A stretch of DNA of 64,000 nucleotides from Sipunculus nudus (Eukaryota > Annelida > Sipuncula > Golfingiida > Sipunculidae), in assembly GCA_026874595.1 (NCBI GenBank), contig CM049313.1:45846659-45910658 (forward strand), read 5' to 3'. Each line of letters begins with the position of its first letter. Positions within the stretch are counted from its first letter, which is position 1. A model generated the notes under the pieces. That model saw only the letters and a list, made by a program, of their open reading frames with translations, searched no databases and was not told where the DNA came from. The position numbers and the translations under genes are program-made. Positions 58,601 to 61,624 of the stretch are shown one piece after another.

Positions 58601-60818
58601 TTGTGAGTCATATGTACATGTAGTATGGAAGTATTTAAGTATGTAAAATCAAAATATCTGATCAGGACAGTCCTCAGATAATTAACATGAGCTACTTTTT
58701 CATTAATTAAAAAAAATAACATATGTAAGAATGCAGTGTGTGGCTTCAGAGCTGAAGGTCCCAGATTTCAAACCACAGTGGTAAAAAGCTTGGTAGAAGC
58801 AAAGATATTGACTGTGATGTATTAACCCAAAGTTATGGCTTTGCATTATCCTTACCCTGTACACATTAAACCATACATGTATAAGACTCAATACTAATAT
58901 AACTATTTCTTGCATGCATGGGAACTCATTTTATTGACAGTGACATGGACCCATCCTTAAAATGCTACTGACTGTAATTTTTGTGGTGATCATGGTTGAT
59001 TTATTGTCAAGCTGATTGTTACAGTTCAAAGGTTTTTACAGTATATCACTTTATAAACTGCTATTAGAACTTTCATCCATGGACATATTGTCTCCCATGC
59101 TACTCTGTGGATGTTTCATCCATAAACCCTATATCCTGTGACATTTTGTCAGTAGCTACTCTGTAATTTCTGGCATTTTACACAAGGATGTTTTCTCCTT
59201 AGTATTGTGTCCCTAGATCTGTGTTACTTAATAAACTTGTTAAGAGGGTCATACACAGAATACAGTTCAGGTCTATAAGTATTCAAGGTGACTGAGTACA
59301 TTAATGTTCTTACTGTTACAGGTGCTGGACTGGCTGTTGTATCTGGCACAGACACAGATCACTGGCTACCAGCAACAAATCACTGGTGAGTTTTTATACG
59401 CCGGTCTATGATGGAATTTATAAGGTTATACCAGTGTCAGTCTGTCCATTAACTTTAACTCACAGAGATAACTTACCAGGACTGTGACAGATCTTACAAG
59501 AAACTCACCTGTGGGTTATGTCGCCAAGTTCCATATATATGTGCAAAATATATGCATATCTAATGAGGACAGGGGTTACCAGGCCTGTTTTGGTGTGGCT
59601 GCTAAGCTTACAAGGAATATGATGAATTTAGATGAAATTCAAAAAGACAAATAACCCAAATAATATCTGGTCCAAGTTCAATTCCTCGGAAAATCCATGC
59701 ATATATAATGAGGTCAGAGACTTAGTGGTGCTGTGATGACTTACCAAAAATCTGATGGATTTTCATGAAACTGATAAATATTAACCAATAGAACTTCTCA
59801 CCTGAATTACATTTTTTGGCAAACTAAATTCATGCATATTTAATGAGGTTAGAGGTCAAAGGACATGTATGGCATATTATCCATTTGCCGGGCTCTTGTT
59901 TTGAACGTTTCAGAACCTGTATAAAATATCACTTTGTGCTCATAAATCTTTTGGTCTAGATAGACCTTGCTGTATATGTGATATAACATTTGTTTGGTTT
60001 AGTCATGTTGGTCAAATATGATAAATCATGATAATTCCTAAACATGTGCCTCCTGTTATGATGAGTGATCATTAAGCCAAGAACAGACAAATGATTCTGA
60101 AATAATTGGCCGATGCATGTGAGACACCATGGGTTCATATAGTGTTCTTAGAAATTAGTTAAGTAAAGTTAAATATTTTGTATATATATTTTATGTACAC
60201 TCCTACACAGCAGTTATACACTGCAGTCATTCCAGATCTCCTGAACTGTTACCACTGCTTTGCGTAGCAAGTTTTTCAGGGTTTCAACGGCCAATAATTA
60301 TGGCTCAAGCCAATGACAGTGGGTAGTCACTAGTTTAAAAATTTGAGTTGTATGCACAATGCAGTACCATGTGTGTAACTGCTGAATAAGGAGAGTAGTT
60401 TTCCTGTGGATGAAAGCTTCTGCTAGTGCATTTTGGGAAAAATAAATAGAATAAAATATTTTTTTTGCATGGAAATTATCCTTTTCTTTTACAATTTAGG
60501 AGTAAATTTCCTTCAACCATATTTATGATAAGATAAGACAAGGGGAACTGGAACACATTTGCTTAAATAAATAGAATCAGTTGAATTATGCAGTTTTGCA
60601 TCTGTTTGAATTATAATTTTTTGTATAAATTTATTTGTATTCTGTTAATGCAGCCTTATAAAGAACAAAGTTTGCAGAAAACACAAAATATCATTTTTTT
60701 GTATAAACATATTTGTAGCATGTGTATGCAGCCTGAGACAGAACAAAGCCTTGCAGAAAACACCAGCCTGGAACAATATCTTCACTGTCCTCTAGATGGC
60801 GCCAGTGACTGCCTCTGA
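22540..60818 (+). CDS. FOCAD: Focadhesin (FOCAD), 35 exons, N-terminus missing
   Basis: This entry spans the gene; the exons are listed separately. Joined in order they give about 4.94 kb of open frame, roughly 1646 residues, with every intron phase consistent. Human FOCAD has 1801 residues, and the first exon here matches a point about 130 residues into it, so the length fits. The protein is a long alpha-solenoid with HEAT/ARM-like helices (Pfam DUF3730 and focadhesin regions), with no signal peptide or obvious membrane segment. From the literature, vertebrate FOCAD is linked to focal adhesions and to stability of the SKI mRNA-surveillance complex; its role in this animal is inferred. Matches to vertebrate FOCAD include PKIATHK, SEWHRS, GLLFCYDP, GAWLLGHLYLS, QSRAS and WLLELMGY. 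The start codon and about 130 N-terminal residues were not found. One intron is GC-AG and one acceptor is a NAGNAG. Confidence 0.93.
22622..24976 (+). repeat. 38-bp minisatellite copied from a FOCAD exon/intron junction
   Basis: About 62 tandem copies of a 38-bp unit fill the first 2.3 kb of the intron after e1. The first unit is the real junction: exon bases CATCTGTCACCCTGATTCCA and the final G, then GTAAGATGTTATGTCAT. I counted 61 copies with GTAAG and one with GTTAAG. About 41 have G before the GT (mostly CAG|GTAAG) and about 20 have T (CAT|GTAAG). Three-unit higher-order repeats are visible in the first third. Because 38 is not a multiple of 3, the array does not code. Confidence 0.97.
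24977..25155. repeat. Dispersed repeat R8, copy 1
   Basis: It shares long phrases with 50158-50340, such as AAATCATAATGACTAAGG, ATATGCAGGACATAAGAGGA and CTCCATTCATACTCCCAAAC. It starts right at the end of the minisatellite with TTCTAGTTTTAAAA. Confidence 0.8.
25968..26151 (+). CDS. FOCAD: FOCAD exon e2
   Basis: The acceptor is CTCGACAG and the donor CCA|GTAAGT. Its first base completes the arginine codon begun in e1, so the 3.3-kb intron holding the minisatellite separates adjacent coding blocks. It encodes ISSNALMMMTQFIKSSLLE, then RALCAALIRLLLQEG and a helix ending in LPGLP. The pattern follows the vertebrate helix after the HRPDCWP block. Confidence 0.9.
26241..28266 (+). mobile_element. 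Helentron-like element R1, copy 4 (complete)
   Basis: It lies in the intron between e2 and e3. The 5' end is TTTTTAGCTCAGCCGACTG with the (CCGT)n head; about six diverged monomers follow, and the last ones are shortened. The 3' end has GAGCTGAGCGTCATGGCC, then GGGCCACTTGTT. The 3' hairpin is TGGCC/GGCCA instead of TGACC/GGTCA, so pairing is kept. Confidence 0.8.
28731..28934 (+). CDS. FOCAD: FOCAD exon e3
   Basis: The acceptor is CCCTAACAG and the donor CAAAG|GTAATG; it starts and ends in phase 0 and has 68 codons. It reads LQTTDQLAEASSLLQQLMNY, then a Gln-rich helix with CRACQQQQEDITSLLLSLCK. Amphipathic helices fit the HEAT-like solenoid. Sequence similarity to vertebrate FOCAD is weaker here; frame continuity and GC-richer composition support it. 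Confidence 0.85.
29636..29723 (+). CDS. FOCAD: FOCAD exon e4
   Basis: The acceptor is ATTTATAG and the donor CTCA|GTAAGT. It enters in phase 0 and leaves one base of a codon. It reads AFSFPWIPAVLCEIVPRC, then a helix ending in SVLYL. It is short and moderately diverged, but splice sites and phase agree with both neighbours. Confidence 0.8.
30196..30395 (+). CDS. FOCAD: FOCAD exon e5
   Basis: The acceptor is TTATCCAG and the donor GGATG|GTAAGT. Two bases complete the codon from e4, followed by 66 codons. It includes RMAQGLWYLPLLQVSALLHQ and a lysine-rich tail with KCEEMKEWM. It lies in the N-terminal solenoid that vertebrate annotation assigns to the DUF3730 region. Confidence 0.82.
30747..31022 (+). 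CDS. FOCAD: FOCAD exon e6
   Basis: The acceptor is GTTTTAAG, rather pyrimidine-poor, and the chosen donor is GGT|GTAATA. That donor keeps phase 0 into e7 and gives 92 codons; an alternative donor six bases earlier (ATG|GTTGGT) also keeps phase, so the end is uncertain by two codons. It encodes MTPEMYMTFNCTRLTLTF, then LCWLADLLDSSDSSIASL and VVAIMIKGE, matching the vertebrate region before the LPKLGVHK-type block. A Helentron-like element begins about 50 bp downstream. Confidence 0.82.
31074..32121 (+). mobile_element. Helentron-like element R4
   Basis: It lies in the intron between e6 and e7. The 5' end AGCCCTCAGCC (31075-31085) is the exact reverse complement of GGCTGAGGGCT (32085-32095) near the 3' end, a subterminal inverted repeat. 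The 3' hairpin TCAGC-TTCT-GCTGA (32100-32113) is four bases before CTAG (32118-32121) and TT. Inside are three monomers of about 300 bp beginning near CTTGTGAGCGGGATATCT. Confidence 0.85.
33131..33235 (+). CDS. FOCAD: FOCAD exon e7
   Basis: The acceptor is TGTTTCAG and the donor CAAG|GTATTA; phase 0 throughout, 35 codons. It reads GLDLLHVLLYKLNQAEAAS and ends in MHTIPKIATHK. This is one of the clearest matches to vertebrate FOCAD, where the same place has a leucine-rich helix followed by LPKLGVHK. Confidence 0.93.
33732..33955 (+). CDS. FOCAD: FOCAD exon e8
   Basis: The acceptor is ATGATTCAG and the donor ACAAG|GTTGGA; phase 0 in, two bases left over. It reads VPQVLRTIQGL, LRLMLNLWKQQERCYPQLHK and ends with ARAACIRDVCRT. 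The LW-KQ-R-YP-L and SIRD-C patterns are conserved in vertebrate FOCAD. Confidence 0.95.
34362..34488 (+). CDS. FOCAD: FOCAD exon e9
   Basis: The acceptor is CCTGCAG and the donor CAGAG|GTACTG. One base completes the arginine from e8, then PEQHGADMLAPLSTILNQC and TALPAALALEGLYELCKAE. QHGADML and the PAAL-L-GL-LC-AE pattern match vertebrate FOCAD closely. Confidence 0.96.
34903..34961 (+). CDS. FOCAD: FOCAD exon e10
   Basis: A short 59-bp exon with acceptor TTGTAG and donor AAAAG|GTGTTT. It reads VIDIRTTWDVMSTSLRLEK and leaves two bases. Vertebrate FOCAD has a similar valine-arginine-threonine-tryptophan helix here. The next intron holds a Helentron-like element. Confidence 0.9.
35067..36016 (+). 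mobile_element. Helentron-like element R5
   Basis: It lies in the intron between e10 and e11. The 5' end has TATCCC pairing with GGGATA, and GGGGATACTATG occurs both at the 5' end (about 35085) and near the 3' end (about 35979). The 3' hairpin is TGGCAC-CTGCG-GTGCCA (35988-36004), then eight bases and CTAG (36013-36016) before TT. It contains GGTGGCGCCACC at about 35699 and a poly-G run at 35953-35967. Confidence 0.83.
36379..36454 (+). CDS. FOCAD: FOCAD exon e11, non-canonical GC donor
   Basis: The acceptor is TCCTTCAG. One base completes the codon from e10, then PLVVQKICELLSLVPELHVD and TEEYE. The donor reads GAG|GCAAGA, so the intron starts with GC rather than GT. No nearby GT keeps the frame into e12, and the protein junction EYE-RF matches the vertebrate EYE-NF. 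Confidence 0.92.
36642..36956. repeat. 63-bp tandem repeat, 5 copies
   Basis: Units start at 36642, 36705, 36768, 36831 and 36894 with CAGGCAATC and contain ATACATAAGCAAATAC. It is intronic, between e11 and e12, with no coding role seen. Confidence 0.9.
37708..37842 (+). CDS. FOCAD: FOCAD exon e12
   Basis: The acceptor is ATTTCCAG and the donor GATGAA|GTAAGG; 45 codons in phase 0. It reads RFTRDIVEILWLYTMSPDPS then ASFRALGQFNANLFTIYHL. It corresponds to the vertebrate block with VLSFLW, then a YRSLANFSA-type helix. Confidence 0.93.
38967..39111 (+). CDS. FOCAD: FOCAD exon e13
   Basis: The acceptor is TTGTGTAG and the donor GCCAG|GTAATA; phase 0 in, one base out. It has an acidic/alanine stretch (DAEAAREDGDES), then HVPGMCYLRLLKKVHAEALP. 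The acidic linker followed by VPG-CYL-LL matches vertebrate FOCAD. Confidence 0.93.
39527..39715 (+). CDS. FOCAD: FOCAD exon e14
   Basis: The acceptor is TTTGCCAG and the donor GCTG|GTAAGT. It encodes FESFLVAMVKREVSNLSRSV, IPEFILCQYERNQQPGLRAG and ends in the LAG motif. F--SLVKQE--N and IP-FIL--YE-N-QPGL are hallmark vertebrate FOCAD patterns. A tRNA-like repeat fragment begins just after the donor. Confidence 0.96.
39722..39790 (+). repeat. tRNA-derived SINE fragment
   Basis: GGTGGCATACAGGTTAGTGT, then GCTGGACTTGTGAATGCAAG, has the layout of a tRNA-like SINE head (A-box-like start, anticodon-arm-like middle). It begins within about 10 bp of the e14 donor. Degenerate; identity uncertain. Confidence 0.45.
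40459..40580 (+). CDS. FOCAD: FOCAD exon e15, NAGNAG acceptor
   Basis: The acceptor is tandem, ATAGCAG, so the exon starts at 40459 or 40462; both keep the frame and differ by one alanine. It reads GLLFCYDPQVQVGREGKPRK and THMFGSLLQE. The LFCYD core is a strong FOCAD match. The donor GAG|GTTTGA is weak but required by frame; the next codon in the intron is a stop. Confidence 0.94.
41012..41104 (+). CDS. FOCAD: FOCAD exon e16
   Basis: The acceptor is TTTGACAG and the donor CTGGAG|GTACCT; 31 codons in phase 0. It reads VEIQQSEWHRSMLLPQALGC then a helix ending in CYSAVLE. V-IQ-SEWHR--LLPQA is almost the same as in vertebrate FOCAD. Confidence 0.96.
41480..41550 (-). repeat. Possible tRNA-derived SINE fragment
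   Basis: On the minus strand a B-box-like GGGTTCGAACACC is present at about 41500-41512. The upstream A-box is unclear. Confidence 0.35.
42271..42359 (+). CDS. FOCAD: FOCAD exon e17
   Basis: The acceptor is TATTATAG and the donor CTCTG|GTATAT; phase 0 in, two bases out. It reads GRKADIGLQLQREHIDDEEA and TLMQTAWL. The tryptophan codon is split with e18, as in the vertebrate TAWLWVRD segment. Confidence 0.93.
43034..43075 (+). CDS. FOCAD: FOCAD exon e18, 42 bp
   Basis: A short exon with acceptor ATTGCAG and donor TTCAAG|GTAGGT. One base completes the tryptophan from e17, then ARDHLTDQLKTAS and two bases of an arginine codon. It matches the vertebrate segment W-RD-LTDE---A. The pogo/Tigger-like transposon sits in the next intron. 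Confidence 0.92.
43350..44500 (-). mobile_element. pogo/Tigger-like DNA transposon, decayed
   Basis: It lies in the intron between e18 and e19. The terminal inverted repeats pair CAGTGGAGCGTGGTTCATCC (43350) with the reverse complement of GATGAATGGCGCTCCAC (about 44480-44496), and TA flanks both ends. On the minus strand at about 43805-43915 the frame reads LCILQRLD, a stop, then AVELAREFNVGRSTITW, matching the N-terminal helix-turn-helix of pogo/Tigger transposases. The stops and short length show it is inactive. Confidence 0.8.
44682..44907 (+). CDS. FOCAD: FOCAD exon e19
   Basis: The acceptor is GCTTCACAG and the donor CAACAG|GTATTG. It reads RGSPVVQGNSLMALSGLAIA, then HWIGIVVNTLMAIADVKFEP. 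SPVV-GN-L-ALS-LA is a strong match to vertebrate FOCAD, followed by the usual W---V--TL--I-D helix. Confidence 0.95.
45335..45372 (+). repeat. Isolated 3' end of an R1 element
   Basis: CTGTTAACTGAGGGTCATGG, then CCACTGGGTCCCTTGTT, resembles the R1 3' terminus. It lies about 28 bp upstream of exon e20. Confidence 0.6.
45400..45657 (+). CDS. FOCAD: FOCAD exon e20
   Basis: The acceptor is CCATTTCAG and the donor ACACAG|GTACTG; 86 codons in phase 0. It reads RSGKERTAASLLARACAAMA, QMVPVVLSS, FFFGLGYGLLLARLFEERYE and DVTGTQ. The pattern G-ALG-FL-RL-EE---D--G is the vertebrate counterpart of the last part. It begins about 28 bp after a leftover 3' end of an R1 repeat. Confidence 0.95.
46112..46179 (+). 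CDS. FOCAD: FOCAD exon e21
   Basis: The acceptor is AATTACAG and the donor AACAG|GTAATT; phase 0 in, two bases out. It reads GMVLVWKSVHTLEQVALSGS then DN. The short helix with a lysine-serine-leucine core matches the vertebrate MKSLDALE segment. Confidence 0.9.
46695..46839 (+). CDS. FOCAD: FOCAD exon e22
   Basis: The acceptor is CTTTTTCAG and the donor ACCAG|GTACTT. It reads FGCVLGLGLCLSSMCNDGRT, ESRVHVKGIIGKLLEFLDSS and ends in NIYQ. The GC-LG-GL-LS-M and SRVHV patterns match vertebrate FOCAD. Confidence 0.95.
46936..47120 (+). repeat. Helentron-like 5' end R7, truncated
   Basis: TCCCC and GGGGA (about 46940-46964) form a 5' hairpin after ATAATTG, the same layout as R3 and R5, followed by CTGTC-rich sequence. 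No matching 3' terminus was found. Confidence 0.5.
47716..47835 (+). CDS. FOCAD: FOCAD exon e23
   Basis: The acceptor is ACATTTAG and the donor ATGCAG|GTTAGT; 40 codons in phase 0. It reads VLTMATACVISSAFGANIVN and EQATEGLHKIQKIYQESM. VL-----CV--SAF-A-I---TEA matches vertebrate FOCAD. A run of about 12 G starts some 47 bp after the donor. Confidence 0.93.
48464..48990. repeat. Dispersed repeat R2, copy 3
   Basis: It begins TTAGCGAACCTGCGAGCATA, shares body phrases with copies at 2303 and 10803 (CTGTCCAGCCAAATTGTCC), and contains GGTGGCGCCACC at about 48957. Confidence 0.7.
49280..49329. repeat. GTCTAGAC palindromes with 13/8-bp spacing
   Basis: GTCTAGAC is at 49280, 49293, 49314 and 49322, and ATCTAGAC is at 49301. 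The spacing alternates 13, 8, 13, 8, so the true unit is 21 bp. It is intronic, between e23 and e24. Confidence 0.9.
49408..50163 (+). mobile_element. Helentron-like element R3, copy 2 (5' truncated)
   Basis: It shares CAGGTCACATGTGAACTGCT and the later monomers with copy 1, but lacks the 5' hairpin. The 3' end has AGTCG-CTTGT-CGACT (50136-50150), nine bases, then CTAG at 50160-50163 followed by TT. The loop differs from copy 1 while the stem is kept. Confidence 0.82.
50158..50340. repeat. Dispersed repeat R8, copy 2
   Basis: It matches 24977-25155. It starts exactly at the end of the R3 element, so R8 may be a neighbouring sequence carried along with it or the former insertion site. Confidence 0.75.
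50718..50840 (+). CDS. FOCAD: FOCAD exon e24
   Basis: The acceptor is GATTTACAG and the donor GATGAG|GTGAGT; 41 codons in phase 0. It reads RAGVSVAFGSLVYFLSRAGL and LALQWLEGLKDE. The G-A-A-G--V--LS--G pattern fits the vertebrate block. The intron before it (2.9 kb) holds R2, R3 and R8 repeats. Confidence 0.92.
51693..51770 (+). CDS. FOCAD: FOCAD exon e25
   Basis: The acceptor is TTTTAACAG and the donor ATTAAA|GTAAGC; 26 codons in phase 0. It reads ERPALERLSCMSGVIALAGG. It follows the vertebrate pattern P-----LAALHGMVALVGSEG. Confidence 0.88.
52542..52707 (+). CDS. FOCAD: FOCAD exon e26
   Basis: The acceptor is CCCTTACAG and the donor TAGCG|GTAAGT. It reads DISMNDLVWSVTDIVRSSSE, then GAWLLGHLYLSMSGMTQSRA. 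The WLLGHL-LS-----QSRAS segment is nearly invariant in FOCAD and is one of the best identifiers of this gene. Confidence 0.97.
53321..53401 (+). CDS. FOCAD: FOCAD exon e27
   Basis: The acceptor is ATTTTTCAG and the donor GGCAG|GTTAGT; phase 1 in, phase 1 out. It reads VPSKYHYLSDTSPLQAMVDF and LLAAGKA. VP--Y-YL-----L-A---F---GK matches vertebrate FOCAD. Confidence 0.94.
53745..53865 (-). repeat. tRNA-derived SINE
   Basis: On the minus strand a good B-box, GGGTTCGACTCC (about 53755-53766), follows an A-box-like TAGCCAAGCATTTGG by about 40 bp. It is not a working tRNA, because stems do not close. Intronic, between e27 and e28. Confidence 0.55.
54085..54112 (+). repeat. Isolated 3' end of an R1 element
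   Basis: CAGCTGGTTGCCATGACCCA, then TGGGTCATT, keeps the perfect hairpin TGACCC-AT-GGGTCA. Confidence 0.6.
54319..54444 (+). CDS. FOCAD: FOCAD exon e28
   Basis: The acceptor is TCTTACAG and the donor TATG|GTAAGT. It reads GPEVCNPSHVTVAMEAVVGG, YKPLPPLNWAGLLSPLLRLS. The Y--PP-NWA-LLSPL-RL motif is strongly conserved in vertebrate FOCAD. Confidence 0.97.
54759..54812 (+). repeat. tRNA-derived SINE head
   Basis: TAGCTCAGTGGCAGAGCAAA is a clear A-box/D-arm, and GGTCATGGGTTCGATTC a clear B-box/T-arm. The anticodon arm is missing, so this is a deleted tRNA-like SINE and not a tRNA gene. Confidence 0.65.
55508..55623 (+). CDS. FOCAD: FOCAD exon e29
   Basis: The acceptor is TGTTACAG and the donor TTGACG|GTAATG. 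It reads GDRVQKQCLQVAISQSSSAP, then LIGSWMGPPLFDSLT. The pattern G--IQ--CL------QS--A--L-G-W--PPL--SL matches vertebrate FOCAD. Confidence 0.95.
56304..56549 (+). CDS. FOCAD: FOCAD exon e30
   Basis: The acceptor is TTTCAACAG and the donor GCAGAG|GTTAGT; 82 codons in phase 0. It reads AESQELICTSLPELIKSVAI, LNAVESLSAALKVQDPPQSV and LYKTLEQIFKQLKK. The open frame runs further upstream past the acceptor, but that part is intronic by homology and by the CTTTTCAACAG site. Confidence 0.93.
56989..57188 (+). CDS. FOCAD: FOCAD exon e31
   Basis: The acceptor is CTTTCACAG and the donor TCTGG|GTCAGT, chosen because it alone gives the two bases needed for e32. It reads ARVFTQLAECLAEVPDTLVD, FFMRAVHMRALLIGQGKQPL and WINGVVELAV. 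F-RA-----L--QG--PL matches the vertebrate LYLVSQGRFPL-type segment. Confidence 0.93.
57296..57407 (+). promoter_or_regulatory. Regularly spaced CCAAT cluster with an octamer
   Basis: CCAAT is at 57296, 57326, 57357, 57388 and 57403, with an inverted ATTGG at 57379. The first four are 30-31 bp apart. ATGCAAAT (POU octamer) is at 57371-57378. It is intronic, between e31 and e32, and could be an NF-Y-type regulatory element or a worn 31-bp tandem repeat. Confidence 0.4.
57600..57768 (+). CDS. FOCAD: FOCAD exon e32
   Basis: The acceptor is ATGTCACAG and the donor AAAGCG|GTGGGT. One base completes the glycine codon, then SIGSNAVLHLLGSCLLGCAD, MHRYHWLLELMGYTKHLLQM and GLNKA. WLLELMGYI-N followed by LDKA is a signature of FOCAD. 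Confidence 0.97.
58212..58424 (+). CDS. FOCAD: FOCAD exon e33
   Basis: The acceptor is ATTACACAG and the donor GATAAG|GTCAGT; 71 codons in phase 0. It reads FPVEVFSLAVCTWASCRADR, then LRSMELLPTLLPRLLGMEPW. The vertebrate counterpart has an F-A-AV-AWADH helix and ends in LLPN---LL-KEPW. Confidence 0.95.
59322..59385 (+). CDS. FOCAD: FOCAD exon e34
   Basis: The acceptor is ACTGTTACAG and the donor ACTG|GTGAGT; 21 codons and one base. It reads VLDWLLYLAQTQITGYQQQI. It matches the vertebrate FIDWLFSI helix close to the C-terminus. Confidence 0.88.
59397..59903. repeat. Degenerate dispersed repeat R9
   Basis: It holds repeated phrases of the type CATGCATATTTAATGAGG (about 59549, 59697 and 59833) together with TTACCAGG and CCGGGCTCTTGTTTTGAAC at the end. 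It fills much of the intron after e34. Confidence 0.55.
60621..60776 (+). repeat. FOCAD: 78-bp tandem duplication of a 3' splice-site region
   Basis: Copy 1 (60621-60698) and copy 2 (60699-60776) both contain TTGTATAAA, ATGCAGCC and GAACAAAG followed by TTGCAGAAAACAC. The 78-bp offset is 26 codons, and the frame of the last exon is open through both copies. Confidence 0.85.
60742..60818 (+). CDS. FOCAD: FOCAD exon e35, probable last coding exon
   Basis: This is the least certain exon. Using acceptor GAGACAG (AG at 60740-60741) keeps the frame: EQSLAENTSLEQYLHC, then DGASDCL and a TGA at 60816. Similarity to the vertebrate C-terminus is not visible. The acceptor at 60730-60731 would give an immediate stop, and one at 60736-60737 gives another short tail. 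The same frame is also open from 60664, behind a duplicated acceptor. A poly(A) signal 320 bp downstream supports a gene end here. Confidence 0.5.
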
Positions 60819-61165
60819 CATTCATGTGCTTGAGACTAAATGCTCCTGTTCAACTCAGAATGCCGAAGAAATATGGAATTTCTGATCATAAGATATTCAT
60901 AATACTTACCAAAGCTTTAGGTTAAGGAATAAGTTTACACCAAGTGAATGTGAAACGAGAAGGTTTATTCAAGAATAATACATGTCCAGATTTCAAGATA
61001 TAACCCCTATTTTGTTTTGCTTATATGTAGATAATTGGAATGATGCGGTGTTATGTTTCAATATGTTCAGGTTGTTAAACATTGCATGTCTACTGCCTAT
61101 ATAAGTCATGTCAGAGAGTCCCTTAAAATGTAATGAAATAAACAGATATTTTGTCCAGTGACTGA
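60819..61165 (+). other. FOCAD: FOCAD 3' UTR and poly(A) signal
   Basis: The signal AATAAA is at 61137-61142. It is followed within about 25 bp by a GT-rich stretch (TGTTCTGTCTGTC), the usual downstream cleavage element, so cleavage is likely near 61155-61165. There is no other coding signal in the interval. Confidence 0.7.
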
Positions 61166-61318
61166 AGATGTTCTGTCTGTCATTTTATTAGGTGGAAATA
61201 CCACTAAGTACAGGTAAACAAGGATAAACTTCTCACAGATGTATCCCGGGATGAGGGGTTGGGGTGAGATGAGGGGGATGCATAAAATAGATTAACAGAA
61301 AAAGAAAGCAGATAGAAG

Positions 61319-61319
<1 letters not shown>

Positions 61320-61358
<39 letters not shown>
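61320..61358. repeat. (AT)n microsatellite
   Basis: About 19 AT dinucleotides, some 160 bp downstream of the probable FOCAD cleavage site. Confidence 0.95.
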
Positions 61359-61624
61359 TAATTAACCAGAAATTTCAATTATCGAAAGTAGGGGTCTAAC
61401 AATGCGTTGGAGAAATCATGCATGGAATTGCAAGCCCTTGATTAAATTTTTTATCAATTATAAACTTTTGAATCACATGTGCCATCCAAAAATCCTTTGT
61501 GTGTTTACAAATTTGACAGAGAAGGTTGCACTGTTGGACCACTCCACTCAAATAAAAACATATATGGCAGTGATAAACCGAGATCTACATTTTTCTTTTG
61601 TTTGTTGAAATAAACTAGCATACA

